Assembly (NCBI RefSeq): GCF_046244365.1
Contig: NZ_CP176395.1
Span: 1,674,001 to 1,738,000 of the forward strand
From: Paenibacillus_V sp046244365
GTDB taxonomy: Bacteria > Bacillota > Bacilli > Paenibacillales > NBRC-103111
Reading direction: 5' to 3'
Length of the DNA: 64,000 bases
The notes under the pieces were generated by a model. The model was not told where the DNA came from and ran no database searches. It saw only the letters and a program-made list of their open reading frames with translations. The position numbers were made by a program, and so were the translations under genes. The first letter of the stretch is position 1. The number at the start of each line of letters is the position of its first letter. Shown here piece by piece: positions 51,531-59,630 of the stretch.

Positions 51531-52835
51531 ATGGGGAAGACCGAGTTTACTGCTGGACTGGAGCTAATCGCCGGACCGCTGGCAGGCATTACGGTTCAAG
51601 AAGAATATGACATCATGGTTTTCGGCGGCGGATCGGCCGGATGCGTGGCGGCGATTCAAGCGGCGCGGGCTGGAAAACGAACGGCGCTGGTTGAAAAGAA
51701 CGGCGTACTCGGCGGAACGGCGGTCGTAGCCTCGGTAAATTTCCCGGGTCTGTTTCACGCTTGGGGCAAGCAGGTGATTCGCGGAATCGGCTGGGAAATC
51801 ATCGAACGCACTGCAGCGCTCGGAGGAGCCGAGCTTCCGGATTTTTCCGTTATCCCTCCGAGGCATTGGATGCATCAGATAGGGGTTAACCGGTTTATTT
51901 ATTGTTCGGTGCTGGATCGGATGTGTCTTGAAGCAGGGGTGTTTCTGAGATTGCATGAAATGCCGGCGGCCGTCGTGAAAGGAGAAGACGGGAACTACGT
52001 AGCGCTGGCCGGAAAGTCGGGCTTGAAGTGGTTCAAGGCCGGCAAGCTGATCGATGCGACAGGCGATGCCAATGTAACGGGAATGATGGGATATTCACGC
52101 AAGAAAGGGGAGCAGCTTCAGCCGGGTACGTTGATCCATGATATTGACGGTTACGATCTCTCGAAGGTGAACGAGGAGGAGCTGAATCGGCAATACGAGG
52201 AAGCTTATGCTAACGGGGAAGTCGGCCGCAGCCGTAACAGTTTGTACCATGACCTTAAGTCGGGACGCATTCACATGCACGTGCAGGGGATCGACGGATC
52301 GGATTCGGAGTCGAAGACGCTCGCGGAAATCCGGGCGAGACAATATTTGCTTGAAACCGTAACGATGCTGCGCCGGGTACCGGGTTGCGAAAAGCTGGAG
52401 GTCCGATATTTTGCGAACGAATGCGGCATTCGCGAAACTTGGCGCATCGAAGGCGAAGCGGAAGTGGACGAAGCGTCTTACGTGTCCGGATATGTATGGC
52501 CGGATGCGGTGTGCAACAGCTTCTATCCGATCGATCTGCACCATCATAGCGGGTTTCATATCGAGCAAAAAATGATTGCGCCGGGAGTCGTGCCTACGCT
52601 GCCTTACCGGGCATTAATTCCGAAAGGAAGCGACGACCTGCTCGTTGCCGGACGCTGCGTTGCCGGCGACAGGCTGGCCAATTCGGCATTTCGCGTTCAG
52701 GCCAGCTGCATGGCTACCGGTCAGGTGGCGGGAATGGCGGCGGCGATTGCGGACGAAGAGCATAGTTCGGTACGAGACGTTCCGATCGCGCGTCTGCGCC
52801 GGGAATTGGAACGGTTCGGCGCCATTGTTCCGTAG
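51531..52835 (+). CDS. FAD-dependent oxidoreductase (FAD_oxidored, PF12831-like)
   Basis: 434 residues. The N-terminal dinucleotide-binding motif is YDIMVFGGGSAGCVAAIQAA followed by ARAGKRTALVEKNGVLGGT, the usual start of this family. GKLIDATGDANVTGMMG and DDLLVAGRCVAGDRLANSAF form the second FAD-contact motif near the C-terminus. Members oxidise or reduce unidentified small molecules, often in sugar-catabolism clusters of Bacillota. It has no signal peptide. AAAGGGGATT lies upstream of ATG. Divergent from an AraC regulator, it probably depends on that protein for expression. Confidence 0.88.
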   Translation: MGKTEFTAGLELIAGPLAGITVQEEYDIMVFGGGSAGCVAAIQAARAGKRTALVEKNGVLGGTAVVASVNFPGLFHAWGKQVIRGIGWEIIERTAALGGAELPDFSVIPPRHWMHQIGVNRFIYCSVLDRMCLEAGVFLRLHEMPAAVVKGEDGNYVALAGKSGLKWFKAGKLIDATGDANVTGMMGYSRKKGEQLQPGTLIHDIDGYDLSKVNEEELNRQYEEAYANGEVGRSRNSLYHDLKSGRIHMHVQGIDGSDSESKTLAEIRARQYLLETVTMLRRVPGCEKLEVRYFANECGIRETWRIEGEAEVDEASYVSGYVWPDAVCNSFYPIDLHHHSGFHIEQKMIAPGVVPTLPYRALIPKGSDDLLVAGRCVAGDRLANSAFRVQASCMATGQVAGMAAAIADEEHSSVRDVPIARLRRELERFGAIVP

Positions 52836-53008
52836 AACGTCAGCAGAATGGGCTTCAATGAGGAATGAGCGGAACGTCAGTCCCGTATTTCATAAAGTCT
52901 CAAAAAGTATACGTTCCGTATGGACAAGGATAGAGGTGTTCATGGCAATGAATACCGGCTGGAAGACCGGCAGGGAACCAAAAGCGTAACAGAAAGCAGG
53001 GAAGGTGA

Positions 53009-53066
53009 GGAGAGGGGACGGGTATGGGGGGAAGAGCGGCTGGAATCCCATACCCGTCCCCTCTCC
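53009..53066. repeat. Perfect 20-bp-arm GC-rich inverted repeat
   Basis: GGAGAGGGGACGGGTATGGG (53009-53028) matches its reverse complement at 53047-53066 across 18 bp. No T tract follows. It lies between the FAD gene and the response regulator in a 343-bp gap that otherwise holds only the terminator at 53127. Confidence 0.85.
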
Positions 53067-53126
53067 CACGCGTCGACGTAAGGCTTCGCACAAAAAGCCT
53101 GACGGTTTTTCTTACCGGTTGCAGCC

Positions 53127-53164
53127 AAAAGCACCTATTCGTCGTCGGACGGATAGGTGCTTTT
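53127..53164 (-). terminator. Terminator of the response regulator gene (bidirectional)
   Basis: AAAAGCACCTATTC pairs with GGATAGGTGCTTTT (one G-T pair); A and T tracts on both sides, 15 bp past the minus-strand stop. Confidence 0.85.
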
Positions 53165-53178
53165 CGTATCGGTTTCGC

Positions 53179-53892
53179 TTAAGCGAACGATTCTTTCATT
53201 GCGGGCTCGGTCAGCTTATAGCCGACGTTGCGTATCGTCATGATATATTCCGGATTGCGCGCGTTCCCTTCGATTTTGTCGCGGAGGTGGCTGATATGCA
53301 CGTCGACGATGCGGGTATCGCCTAGGAAATGATAGTCCCATACGCCGTGGAGCAACTGCTGACGGCTGAGCACTTTGCCGCGGTGGCGGCACAGAAACAG
53401 CAGCAGTTCGAATTCCTTGGGCGTCAGCTCGACCGGTCTGCCCTGAACTTTAACCTCGCGCTGCGCCGGCTGGATATGCATATGACCGATTTCAATCGCG
53501 ACCGTTTCCGCTTCTCCCGGCAAAATTTGCGTTCTTCGCAGAATCGCTTGAATGCGCGAAACGAGCTCCTGCGGACTGAACGGCTTCGTCATGTAATCGT
53601 CGGCGCCATTATCAAGCCCGGCTATTTTGTCCGTCAGATCCTGCATCGCCGTCAGCATGACGATCGGAACCATATTGTTCTGACTGCGCAGCTTGCGGGT
53701 CACCTGGATACCGTCCATTTTGGGCAGCATCAGATCAAGCACGATCAGATCGGGACGAAACGAGGACAGCGTTTCGAATACGGCTTCCCCGTCATATACG
53801 CATTGGACCTCGAAGCCGACCAGTTTCAAATTAAACTCGAGCAGCATGGAGATGGAAGGCTCGTCGTCAACGACCAAAATCTTTTTTCTCAT
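53179..53892 (-). CDS. OmpR/PhoB-family response regulator (orphan)
   Basis: 237 residues. Receiver domain (1-120): acidic pair in VVDDEP, phospho-acceptor aspartate in LIVLDLMLPKMDG, T in MLTA and K in KPFSPQEL. The C-terminal winged helix (about 140-230) is ELTPKEFELLLFLCRHRGKV, then TRIVDVHISHLRDKIEG and TIRNVGYKL. All key residues are present. No histidine kinase gene adjoins it on either side, so the partner must be elsewhere or the protein works alone. AGGAGAGG precedes the ATG. By family it is a transcription factor; its regulon is unknown. Confidence 0.94.
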   Translation of the reverse strand: MRKKILVVDDEPSISMLLEFNLKLVGFEVQCVYDGEAVFETLSSFRPDLIVLDLMLPKMDGIQVTRKLRSQNNMVPIVMLTAMQDLTDKIAGLDNGADDYMTKPFSPQELVSRIQAILRRTQILPGEAETVAIEIGHMHIQPAQREVKVQGRPVELTPKEFELLLFLCRHRGKVLSRQQLLHGVWDYHFLGDTRIVDVHISHLRDKIEGNARNPEYIMTIRNVGYKLTEPAMKESFA

Positions 53893-54112
53893 GGTTGTAT
53901 CCTCTCCTTTATGAAATCCATTTATGATTAGTGTCGGCCTAGGGACATGGCGGCTTTCTTTTCATTTCATAGATTCATTGTCGCAGAAGTCTATCAACCG
54001 AATATTAATGAAAGGTAAAACGAGTGTTAAATTTCATCTCGCCGCCTCTTGTTGTATAATAAAAGCTGTTCTTAGCCAGACGAGTGTACCGAAGAAGAGG
54101 AGATCTAACATC

Positions 54113-54577
54113 ATGGCCTTTCATATCGTGCTTGTCGAACCGGAAATTCCGGCAAATACGGGCAATATATCGCGCACATGCGCGGCGACCGGAACGCATC
54201 TGCACTTGGTGCGGCCGCTCGGTTTTCTGACGGATGACAAAACGCTGAAGCGCGCAGGGCTGGATTACTGGCACGCGGTCAAGCTGGAATACCATGACTC
54301 GTTCCAGGAAGTGAAGGACAAGTACCCGCAGGGCCGGTTTTTTTTCGCAACGACCAAAGCGCAAAAGCTGTATACGGACTTCCGGTTTCAGGACGGCGAC
54401 TTTCTGGTATTCGGGAAAGAAACGAAAGGGCTGCCGGATTTGATTCTGGACGATCATCCTGACTCGCTTATTCGGATGCCGATGACCGGCGACGTCCGTT
54501 CGCTCAATTTATCCAACTCCGCGGCCGTCGTTCTTTACGAAGCGCTGCGTCAGAACGGATTTTTAGACTTAAGCTGA
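54113..54577 (+). CDS. trmL: tRNA (cytidine(34)-2'-O)-methyltransferase
   Basis: 154 residues, the full length for TrmL (YibK/CspR). SPOUT-fold motifs: EPEIPANTGNISRTCAATGT, then the AdoMet-binding knot DFLVFGKETKGLP and MTGDVRSLNLSNSAAVVLYE. The enzyme methylates the wobble base ribose of tRNA-Leu isoacceptors in the cytoplasm. ATG 54113 follows GAGGAG; the open frame upstream to 53924 is not coding-like. The next gene, AbrB-like, is 158 bp downstream in the same direction. Confidence 0.95.
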   Translation: MAFHIVLVEPEIPANTGNISRTCAATGTHLHLVRPLGFLTDDKTLKRAGLDYWHAVKLEYHDSFQEVKDKYPQGRFFFATTKAQKLYTDFRFQDGDFLVFGKETKGLPDLILDDHPDSLIRMPMTGDVRSLNLSNSAAVVLYEALRQNGFLDLS

Positions 54578-54735
54578 CGGTTCTGGTTTGTATCGTCGAG
54601 AGAGTTGAAGCAGGGCTGCGGATATTTCGACAAGAAAAGCAGGAAATTTACTCGAAATATCGAATTATTATAGAGATAGCTCGACGTAGACGGTTGCTTC
54701 ATGTGAAATTTTATTAGGTGAGAGGGTGAAATAGG

Positions 54736-54996
54736 ATGAAACCGGCGGGGGTTGTTCGCAAAGTGGATCAATTGGGCAGAATTGTGCTGCCTAAATCCCT
54801 TCGTAAAAGATACCAAATGAACGAAGGCGATCCAGTGGAAATATTGGTGCAAGGAGATCACATTATCCTGGAACGGTATCGGCCTAGATGTGTATTTTGC
54901 GGATCGATGGAGCAGGTAACGGACTTTCGGGAAAAGCACTTGTGCGCCGAATGCTTGAAGGAATTAAAGCCTCAAGCGAGCCAAAGCAATTCGTAA
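54736..54996 (+). CDS. AbrB-family transition-state regulator
   Basis: 86 residues. The N-terminal swapped-hairpin AbrB DNA-binding domain is GVVRKVDQLGRIVLPKSLRK, followed by EGDPVEILVQGDHIILERY. The C-terminal part has CVFCG and HLCAEC, two Cys pairs that could form a small zinc site, a feature of the Paenibacillaceae version rather than of B. subtilis AbrB. It is probably a global regulator of post-exponential genes. The ATG is preceded by GAGAGGGTG. A clean terminator follows 10 bp after the stop. Confidence 0.9.
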   Translation: MKPAGVVRKVDQLGRIVLPKSLRKRYQMNEGDPVEILVQGDHIILERYRPRCVFCGSMEQVTDFREKHLCAECLKELKPQASQSNS

Positions 54997-55006
54997 TCAT
55001 CGAATG

Positions 55007-55037
55007 AACAGGGGATAGCGCCCCTGTTTATTTTTTT
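55007..55037 (+). terminator. Terminator of the AbrB-like gene
   Basis: AACAGGGG / CCCCTGTT with an ATAGCG loop, followed by TATTTTTTT. Confidence 0.92.
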
Positions 55038-55064
55038 GCCTTACTGGAAATGGGGATGAACGAC

Positions 55065-55805
55065 ATGAAACCGATTTTAAGCATCGATCGTTTAGGCAAA
55101 ACATTGCCGGATGAAACGCAGACGCGTTTATTTTCGGACATTACCGCACAAATCGGCGAGCCGGCCATCGTGGCCGTTCTGGGCGCATCGGGCCAAGGCA
55201 AAAGCACGCTGCTGCGAATCGTCGCTTCGCTGGATGTGGCCGACGAAGGCGATATCTTCTTGCACGGAATGGCGCAGAAAGAGTGGAAGCCGGAGGAATG
55301 GAGAATGAAGGTGTGCTATGTAGCCCAGCATGCCGTCATGCTCCCGGGTACCGTTGAGGATAATTTGCGAATCGTCAGCGTCCTGCACCGTACGGCTTTC
55401 GACCGCCCGCTAGCCGAGCGGCTGATGTCGCGCCTGGGACTGGAGGGAGCTTGGCGCAAGCAAGCCGGCGATCTGTCGGGCGGGGAAAAGCAGCGTGTAG
55501 CGCTTATTCGTTCCCTGCTGCTGCGTCCTGAAATTTTGCTGCTGGACGAAGTGACGGCTTCGCTCGATATGCATAGCAAGCAAGCGGTGGAAAGCCTTCT
55601 CGCAGACTGGCATCGGACGGAAGGAACGACTGCCGTCATGATTACGCACGATTTGGCACAGGCTGCGGAGCTAAGCGGCCGCATCTGGTTCATGAGCGAG
55701 GGAACGCTCCTTGAAGACAACGTGGCGGAGCTTTTCTTTCGCCAGCCGAATACCGAAGCGGGACGAAGGTTCCTGCAATTGCCCGCTGGAGGGGAAACGT
55801 CATGA
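55065..55805 (+). CDS. fetA: ABC transporter ATP-binding protein, FetA-like
   Basis: 246 residues. Walker A GASGQGKST, Q-loop VCYVAQHAVMLPG, signature LSGGEKQRVALIRSLLL, Walker B EILLLDEVTASLD and H-loop MITHDLAQA are all present. The stop overlaps the ATG of the next gene by 4 bp, and that gene is a FetB-type permease, so this is the ATPase of an iron-export (YbbL/YbbM) system. The start could also be ATG 55050 or 55056; 55065 is best spaced from GGGG. Specificity rests on the partner rather than on this sequence. Confidence 0.9.
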   Translation: MKPILSIDRLGKTLPDETQTRLFSDITAQIGEPAIVAVLGASGQGKSTLLRIVASLDVADEGDIFLHGMAQKEWKPEEWRMKVCYVAQHAVMLPGTVEDNLRIVSVLHRTAFDRPLAERLMSRLGLEGAWRKQAGDLSGGEKQRVALIRSLLLRPEILLLDEVTASLDMHSKQAVESLLADWHRTEGTTAVMITHDLAQAAELSGRIWFMSEGTLLEDNVAELFFRQPNTEAGRRFLQLPAGGETS

Positions 55806-56545
55806 CAACCGTAGCGCTCGGTTTTACGCTGCTTTTCGTTCTCATAACCGTCTTTGTATCCATCCGGCAAAAGCTCGGGCTAGAAAAGGATATTTTGATC
55901 GGATCCGTGCGCTCGGCCGTGCAACTGCTTCTGGTCGGGTACGTGCTTCAGTTCGTGTTCGATACGGAACGGACCGCGTTTATCGTTCTTATCTTATTGA
56001 CGATGATCATGGTTGCTGCTTTGAATGCCGGTAAACGGGCAAAAGGGCTTGCCGGCATACGCCGGAGAATCGGCCTCGCAATCGTTACGACGGAGCTGCT
56101 CTCCATGGGCTTGCTGATCGGACTCGGCATCATCGAAACGAGGGCTCAATTTATCATCCCCATAAGCGGCATTATTATCGGCAACGGCATGCTGGTTTCG
56201 GGATTGTTTCTCAACCATATGCAGAGGGAGCTGCACACCGCGCGCGGAGAAATCGAGACGCTGCTGTCCCTCGGTGCGACGGCCAAGCAAGCGATTCAGG
56301 GATCGGTTAAGCGATCGCTGAAGTCCAGCATGATTCCGACAATCGACAGCATGAAAACGATCGGACTCGTCCAGCTTCCGGGGATGATGACAGGCATGAT
56401 CGTGGCTGGAGCGAGCCCGATAGAGGCGGTGCGCTATCAAATTTTGATCGTGTTCTCGCTTACCTCCTCTGCGGCCATTACGGGCATTCTTCTCAGCATG
56501 ATGAGCTACCAGCTTTGGTTCACCCGGGATTTGAGGTTGCGGTAA
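55802..56545 (+). CDS. fetB: ABC transporter permease, FetB/UPF0014 family
   Basis: 247 residues with about seven hydrophobic helices. Family markers: GSVRSAVQLLLVGYVLQFVF near the N-terminus, GIIIGNGMLVSGLFLNHM, and a conserved loop RGEIETLLSLGATAKQAIQG. This is followed by PTIDSMKTIGLVQLPGMMTG, the best-conserved stretch of UPF0014. In E. coli the pair FetAB exports iron and protects against peroxide. Translation is coupled to the ATPase through the ATGA overlap. The permease end is complete. Confidence 0.92.
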   Translation: MTTVALGFTLLFVLITVFVSIRQKLGLEKDILIGSVRSAVQLLLVGYVLQFVFDTERTAFIVLILLTMIMVAALNAGKRAKGLAGIRRRIGLAIVTTELLSMGLLIGLGIIETRAQFIIPISGIIIGNGMLVSGLFLNHMQRELHTARGEIETLLSLGATAKQAIQGSVKRSLKSSMIPTIDSMKTIGLVQLPGMMTGMIVAGASPIEAVRYQILIVFSLTSSAAITGILLSMMSYQLWFTRDLRLR

Positions 56546-56693
56546 GGTGTTCCATTACCGGCAAACGTCTGGCTTCAAAGACGCCGAACGGTGTTTATCC
56601 TTGGTTACTATTTGGAAACTTTTCCTTGTTTTTGTGGTATATAGGAGTGGTATTCCAATACCAGAGCCTGGGACTACGCTTAGGAGGATATGC

Positions 56694-57461
56694 ATGCAAA
56701 AACGATCATGGTGGATCGCTTCGGCGGCTGCGGTGCTGGCGTACACGGCTGTCGCAGCATCCGAATCGAGCTTGTCCGCGGCTGCCGAGACGGTGAAGGC
56801 GGTTTTGTTTCCTCATACGATCACGATTAATGGACAGTCGGCACCGCTAAGGGAGGGGCTGGAGATTCTGAATTACGAAGGAGCGACTTACGTCCCGCTG
56901 CGTTATTTAGCCGAGCAAATGGGAGGGAGGGTTCGCTATGACGGTGCGAACAAGACGATCTCGATCGACACGTCCGTTCAAGAATCCGCTAAAGCGGCGC
57001 TCAGCTCCGTCAAGCGGGAGGATTCCTTTGCGCTGTCCCTTCATTCGGAGAAAGCGGAATACCGGGAAGGAGAGCCGCTGCGCATCTGGGGCTCGCTGCG
57101 TAATGCCGGAGATTCCGATGTGACGATCGGCCATGGTCTCCCCGTCTTGTATTTCTCGATTATGGACGGGAAAGGACGAATTATGGGCGGGCTCCAGATG
57201 CAGCCTTTAATCAAGGATACCATGAAGCCCGGCAACGAGTTCGCCGGAACCCTTCCGTTCGATGTTGTTCAATCGGCACCTTCGTATAACGAGGATTGGA
57301 CGGAAGAACTGCCGGAGGAGATGAAAGAGGCGACCTGGCTGCTTCCCGCCGGCCACTATACGGTTAAGCTGTCGAGCGATTTCAGCGTATACGGAGAAAC
57401 CGGCGAGAAGACCGGCGAAAAAAAGCTGAGAACCGCCATTCAAATCGATGTGACCAAATAG
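56694..57461 (+). CDS. Exported protein: copper-amine-oxidase N-domain plus BsuPI-like domain
   Basis: 255 residues from ATG 56694, six bases after AGGAGG. Signal peptide KRSWWIASAAAVLAYTAVAA. A copper-amine-oxidase-N module follows (about 35-95: ITINGQSAPLREGLEILNYE, GATYVPLRYLAEQMGGRVRY, DGANKTISID). The C-terminal part (about 105-255) is beta-rich with LSLHSEKAEYREGEPLRIWG, SLRNAGDSDVTIG and the end LPAGHYTVKLSSDFSVYGE, resembling the BsuPI intracellular proteinase inhibitor fold. Probably wall-associated, with unknown role. It follows fetB by 148 bp and may have its own promoter. Confidence 0.8.
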   Translation: MQKRSWWIASAAAVLAYTAVAASESSLSAAAETVKAVLFPHTITINGQSAPLREGLEILNYEGATYVPLRYLAEQMGGRVRYDGANKTISIDTSVQESAKAALSSVKREDSFALSLHSEKAEYREGEPLRIWGSLRNAGDSDVTIGHGLPVLYFSIMDGKGRIMGGLQMQPLIKDTMKPGNEFAGTLPFDVVQSAPSYNEDWTEELPEEMKEATWLLPAGHYTVKLSSDFSVYGETGEKTGEKKLRTAIQIDVTK

Positions 57462-57465
57462 CAAA

Positions 57466-57507
57466 AGACCGTCTATTTCAGCGCCGAAGCGTTGGAACAG
57501 ACGGTCT
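57466..57507 (+). terminator. Hairpin after the BsuPI-like gene
   Basis: AGACCGTCT / AGACGGTCT arms with a 24-base loop and no T tract; a weak terminator candidate. Confidence 0.4.
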
Positions 57508-57605
57508 CGAAAGGCTTTTAATATGCAATCCCTCAACGTTTTTCGAAGCTCCCCGCAAAATACTAGGAATAACCTTCGAAGAATCGCTTCCTTTTGTGGG
57601 GACTC

Positions 57606-57704
57606 TTATAGGCCTTTTGTTTTATCGTCGTTATAAGATGCCGTCAAAATCGCACCGATGAAAAGCGCGAATACAGTGATGGTAATCCAAAATGTCATGG
57701 ACAT
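57606..57704 (-). CDS. 32-residue single-span membrane peptide
   Basis: The minus strand encodes MSMTFWITITVFALFIGAIL, then TASYNDDKTKGL and a stop. The first 22 residues form one membrane helix and the tail is polar and charged. GGGGAGGTG stands seven bases before the ATG, an excellent site. No family is recognised, but hydrophobic peptides of this size are often partners of membrane complexes or stress peptides. It lies in the otherwise empty 336-bp gap between the BsuPI-like gene and the phosphodiester glycosidase gene, downstream of which it could be co-transcribed. Confidence 0.65.
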   Translation of the reverse strand: MSMTFWITITVFALFIGAILTASYNDDKTKGL

Positions 57705-57797
57705 GAGCGCACCTCCCCTTATCTATACTATAACCAAGCAGCCGTCAAAAGAAAATGCGAAATTGTGAACATTTCGCAAACGGACGTTCACAAAGCG

Positions 57798-58871
57798 TTA
57801 CTTGAAAAACAAAAAGTGCGTCGGCAGCGTGCGCATGCGTCCGTCTGAAGGACTGTTGACCACTTTCCCGTCGAATACGAGCGTCGAAGAGCCGCCCCCA
57901 TCCAGGTTGTATGCGTCTTGGATGCCGACCTGCTGCATCTTGTCCTGCAGCTCCGCTAGGGTCGAGCCGGAGCCGCCTCGTTCGTCGTAGCCGTCGGTGA
58001 CGATAACGAGAACCTGATCGTTCTTAAAGTTGCCGATAACCGTGCGCGGCGCCCGGAACGGCGACGATGCCCACTGGCTCGGAATATCCAGCTTGCTCCC
58101 GCTTTTGAGCAGCTGGGGAACGAACGTGGCGCCGAACGTCGGTTTTAGCTTGTCCAATTCCGCCTGACGGTAAAACTTCCCGCCGATTAATTTGCGGTCG
58201 GCGTTCAAGCCGAAGAACGAGTAGTTGTCCTCGGAAGGGAAGAAGCCGTAAACGTACTTGCCGTTGTATACGGTCGTTCCTGTAGGATACCGACCGGATT
58301 TGTCGTCCGCGAAGCCTCCGGCGTTGACGCCGGCTACCGCACCGTAACGGTTCGCCGCGGACAGCGTCGTTTCGCTGCCTCCGATCTTGTCCTTGCCGAG
58401 TATCATTTGCATCGCTTTATCCGACTTCAGATCGGCTTTCAGCGCATAGCCTTTGTAGTTCTTGTCCGAGAAAACGTACAGCTTCAGATCGATGTTGCCC
58501 GTATTCACCTGCTTGGTCGGCTTGCCGAACACGCCGCTCAGCCGGCTGTCGAATATTTGCGTCGGTCGGCTTACCTGGTCGGCCGCAAGCTTGACCATGG
58601 CGTTCGCTTCCGAGCTGCTTTTATCGTATAATTCATAAAATTTCTCGATCGTGCCCTTGAGCGCTACGGTTTCCGTATTCGCCGACGTCAGCTTCTCGCC
58701 GATGGAGACGGCATCGTTATGTATGGAGAAATCGGCAGCTGCGGCCGCGGCGATGGTTTCCAGCTTCGGTATGACGACCGCCAGTTGGGTGTACAATAAC
58801 CACATCAGCACGCCGAGAAAGGGAGCCGTCGCGAGTAAAAAGAATCGGTTGACCTGCTGCTTCGGGTTCAT
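57798..58871 (-). CDS. Membrane-anchored phosphodiester glycosidase (NAGPA) domain protein
   Basis: 357 residues. An N-terminal membrane helix (RFFLLATAPFLGVLMWLLYT), a helical stretch to about residue 100, then the NAGPA domain: RYGAVAGVNAGGFADDKSGR, PTGTTVYNGKYVYGFFPSED, APRTVIGNFKNDQVLVIVTD, GYDERGGSGSTLAELQDKMQ and the hallmark YNLDGGGSSTLVFDG. Such domains cleave sugar phosphodiesters and are found in exopolysaccharide and wall-polymer loci. Its ATG overlaps the stop of the upstream coiled-coil gene (58868) by 4 bp, so the two are coupled and probably work as a pair at the outer membrane face. Confidence 0.9.
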   Translation of the reverse strand: MNPKQQVNRFFLLATAPFLGVLMWLLYTQLAVVIPKLETIAAAAAADFSIHNDAVSIGEKLTSANTETVALKGTIEKFYELYDKSSSEANAMVKLAADQVSRPTQIFDSRLSGVFGKPTKQVNTGNIDLKLYVFSDKNYKGYALKADLKSDKAMQMILGKDKIGGSETTLSAANRYGAVAGVNAGGFADDKSGRYPTGTTVYNGKYVYGFFPSEDNYSFFGLNADRKLIGGKFYRQAELDKLKPTFGATFVPQLLKSGSKLDIPSQWASSPFRAPRTVIGNFKNDQVLVIVTDGYDERGGSGSTLAELQDKMQQVGIQDAYNLDGGGSSTLVFDGKVVNSPSDGRMRTLPTHFLFFK

Positions 58872-59314
58872 TTCAGCACATCCAAATTTTTCTGCAGCTC
58901 TTCCAGTTTCTTCTTGACGTCGTTCAATTGCGTATATAACTGGTTGCTGTTGTCGGTTTTATTGCTAGCGCTGTCCTTCGTGAAGGCAAGCAACTGATTG
59001 AGCGAATCGACTTTGCCTTGAAGGTCGGTCATATCGGCCGTAATTTTCGTCTGGAGGTCGCCGATCTGTTTCTGGTAGTCCAACTGGATGGCGTTAAGCT
59101 GATCCTGCGTCTGTTTGGCGATGTCCGCGCTCATGTCCTGCTTGATATGGTCGGTATACAAATACGCCCCATACGCCCCGCCGGCAATTAACAGCACCCA
59201 AGCGCCGAATAACAGCTTGTATGTGTGCTTGCCTTTCGTTCCGGCAGCTTTGGCCGATTTGGCGGAACGCGCCGCCTGCTGCTGATCGGCTATCACTTCT
59301 ATCGTTTTGCTCAT
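58868..59314 (-). CDS. Membrane protein with extracytoplasmic coiled coil
   Basis: 148 residues from ATG 59314. A charged Ala/Lys-rich cytoplasmic N-terminus (about 1-33), one membrane helix (YKLLFGAWVLLIAGGAYGAY), then a long heptad-rich coiled coil to the end (QDQLNAIQLDYQKQIGDLQT, DLQGKVDSLNQLLAFTKD, NDVKKKLEELQKNLDVLK). No family assigned. The 4-bp overlap with the NAGPA gene suggests a physical partner or scaffold, like length regulators in polymer machinery, but that is an inference from topology. AAGTGAG precedes the ATG. Confidence 0.75.
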   Translation of the reverse strand: MSKTIEVIADQQQAARSAKSAKAAGTKGKHTYKLLFGAWVLLIAGGAYGAYLYTDHIKQDMSADIAKQTQDQLNAIQLDYQKQIGDLQTKITADMTDLQGKVDSLNQLLAFTKDSASNKTDNSNQLYTQLNDVKKKLEELQKNLDVLK

Positions 59315-59493
59315 GAAACTCACTTCCAATTCAGAGATTACATAATGATACCCGTTTCGACATCTTTTTTCAACAAGCCAAAGGCCTGCCTGTCAGCATC
59401 TATTGTAACAAATCAGGGTTCTCCGATGCCACTCTGCAGGATCCTTCCTTTCTTGGCTGCCTTCACAGGCTGATGGGACAAAACCTGTTGTGC

Positions 59494-59499
59494 TACAAT
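59494..59499 (+). promoter_or_regulatory. -10 box of the leader B transcript
   Basis: TACAAT preceded by TGTGC. Expected start near 59506, just where the conserved leader begins. The -35 (around 59471, TGATGG) is weak. Confidence 0.5.
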
Positions 59500-59508
59500 G
59501 AAACCAAA

Positions 59509-59602
59509 GGATAAACGCTTTCGCCGTCTTTTTGCGGCGAGTTTACCGAGAAGTCGAACGATCAGCGGAGGATATCCTTCCTGAGACTTTGACAAAAAGC
59601 GG
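59509..59602 (+). ncRNA. Conserved structured 5' leader, copy B (unidentified class)
   Basis: Same 31-nt block as copy A (59541-59571), 30 of 31 identical. A CGCCG/GCGGCG hairpin precedes it and GGAGG-ATAT-CCTTCC follows; outer AACGCTTT/AAAAGCG can close the structure. The GGAGG/CCTTCC stem keeps pairing in copy A despite changed bases (G-C to G-T). It lies in the 5' UTR of an MFS gene. Confidence 0.55.
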
Positions 59603-59630
59603 GCTCAGCCTGCAATCGGAGGATTCGGTC

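Noticed and set aside
52890..53134. Several short overlapping frames between the FAD gene and the response regulator
   Set aside because: They arise from the GC-rich 20-bp inverted repeat, which reads as Pro/Arg-rich peptides on both strands.
59532..59630. Upstream start for the MFS transporter
   Set aside because: It would translate the conserved leader; GTG 59631 has a strong GGAGG and gives a normal MFS N-terminus.
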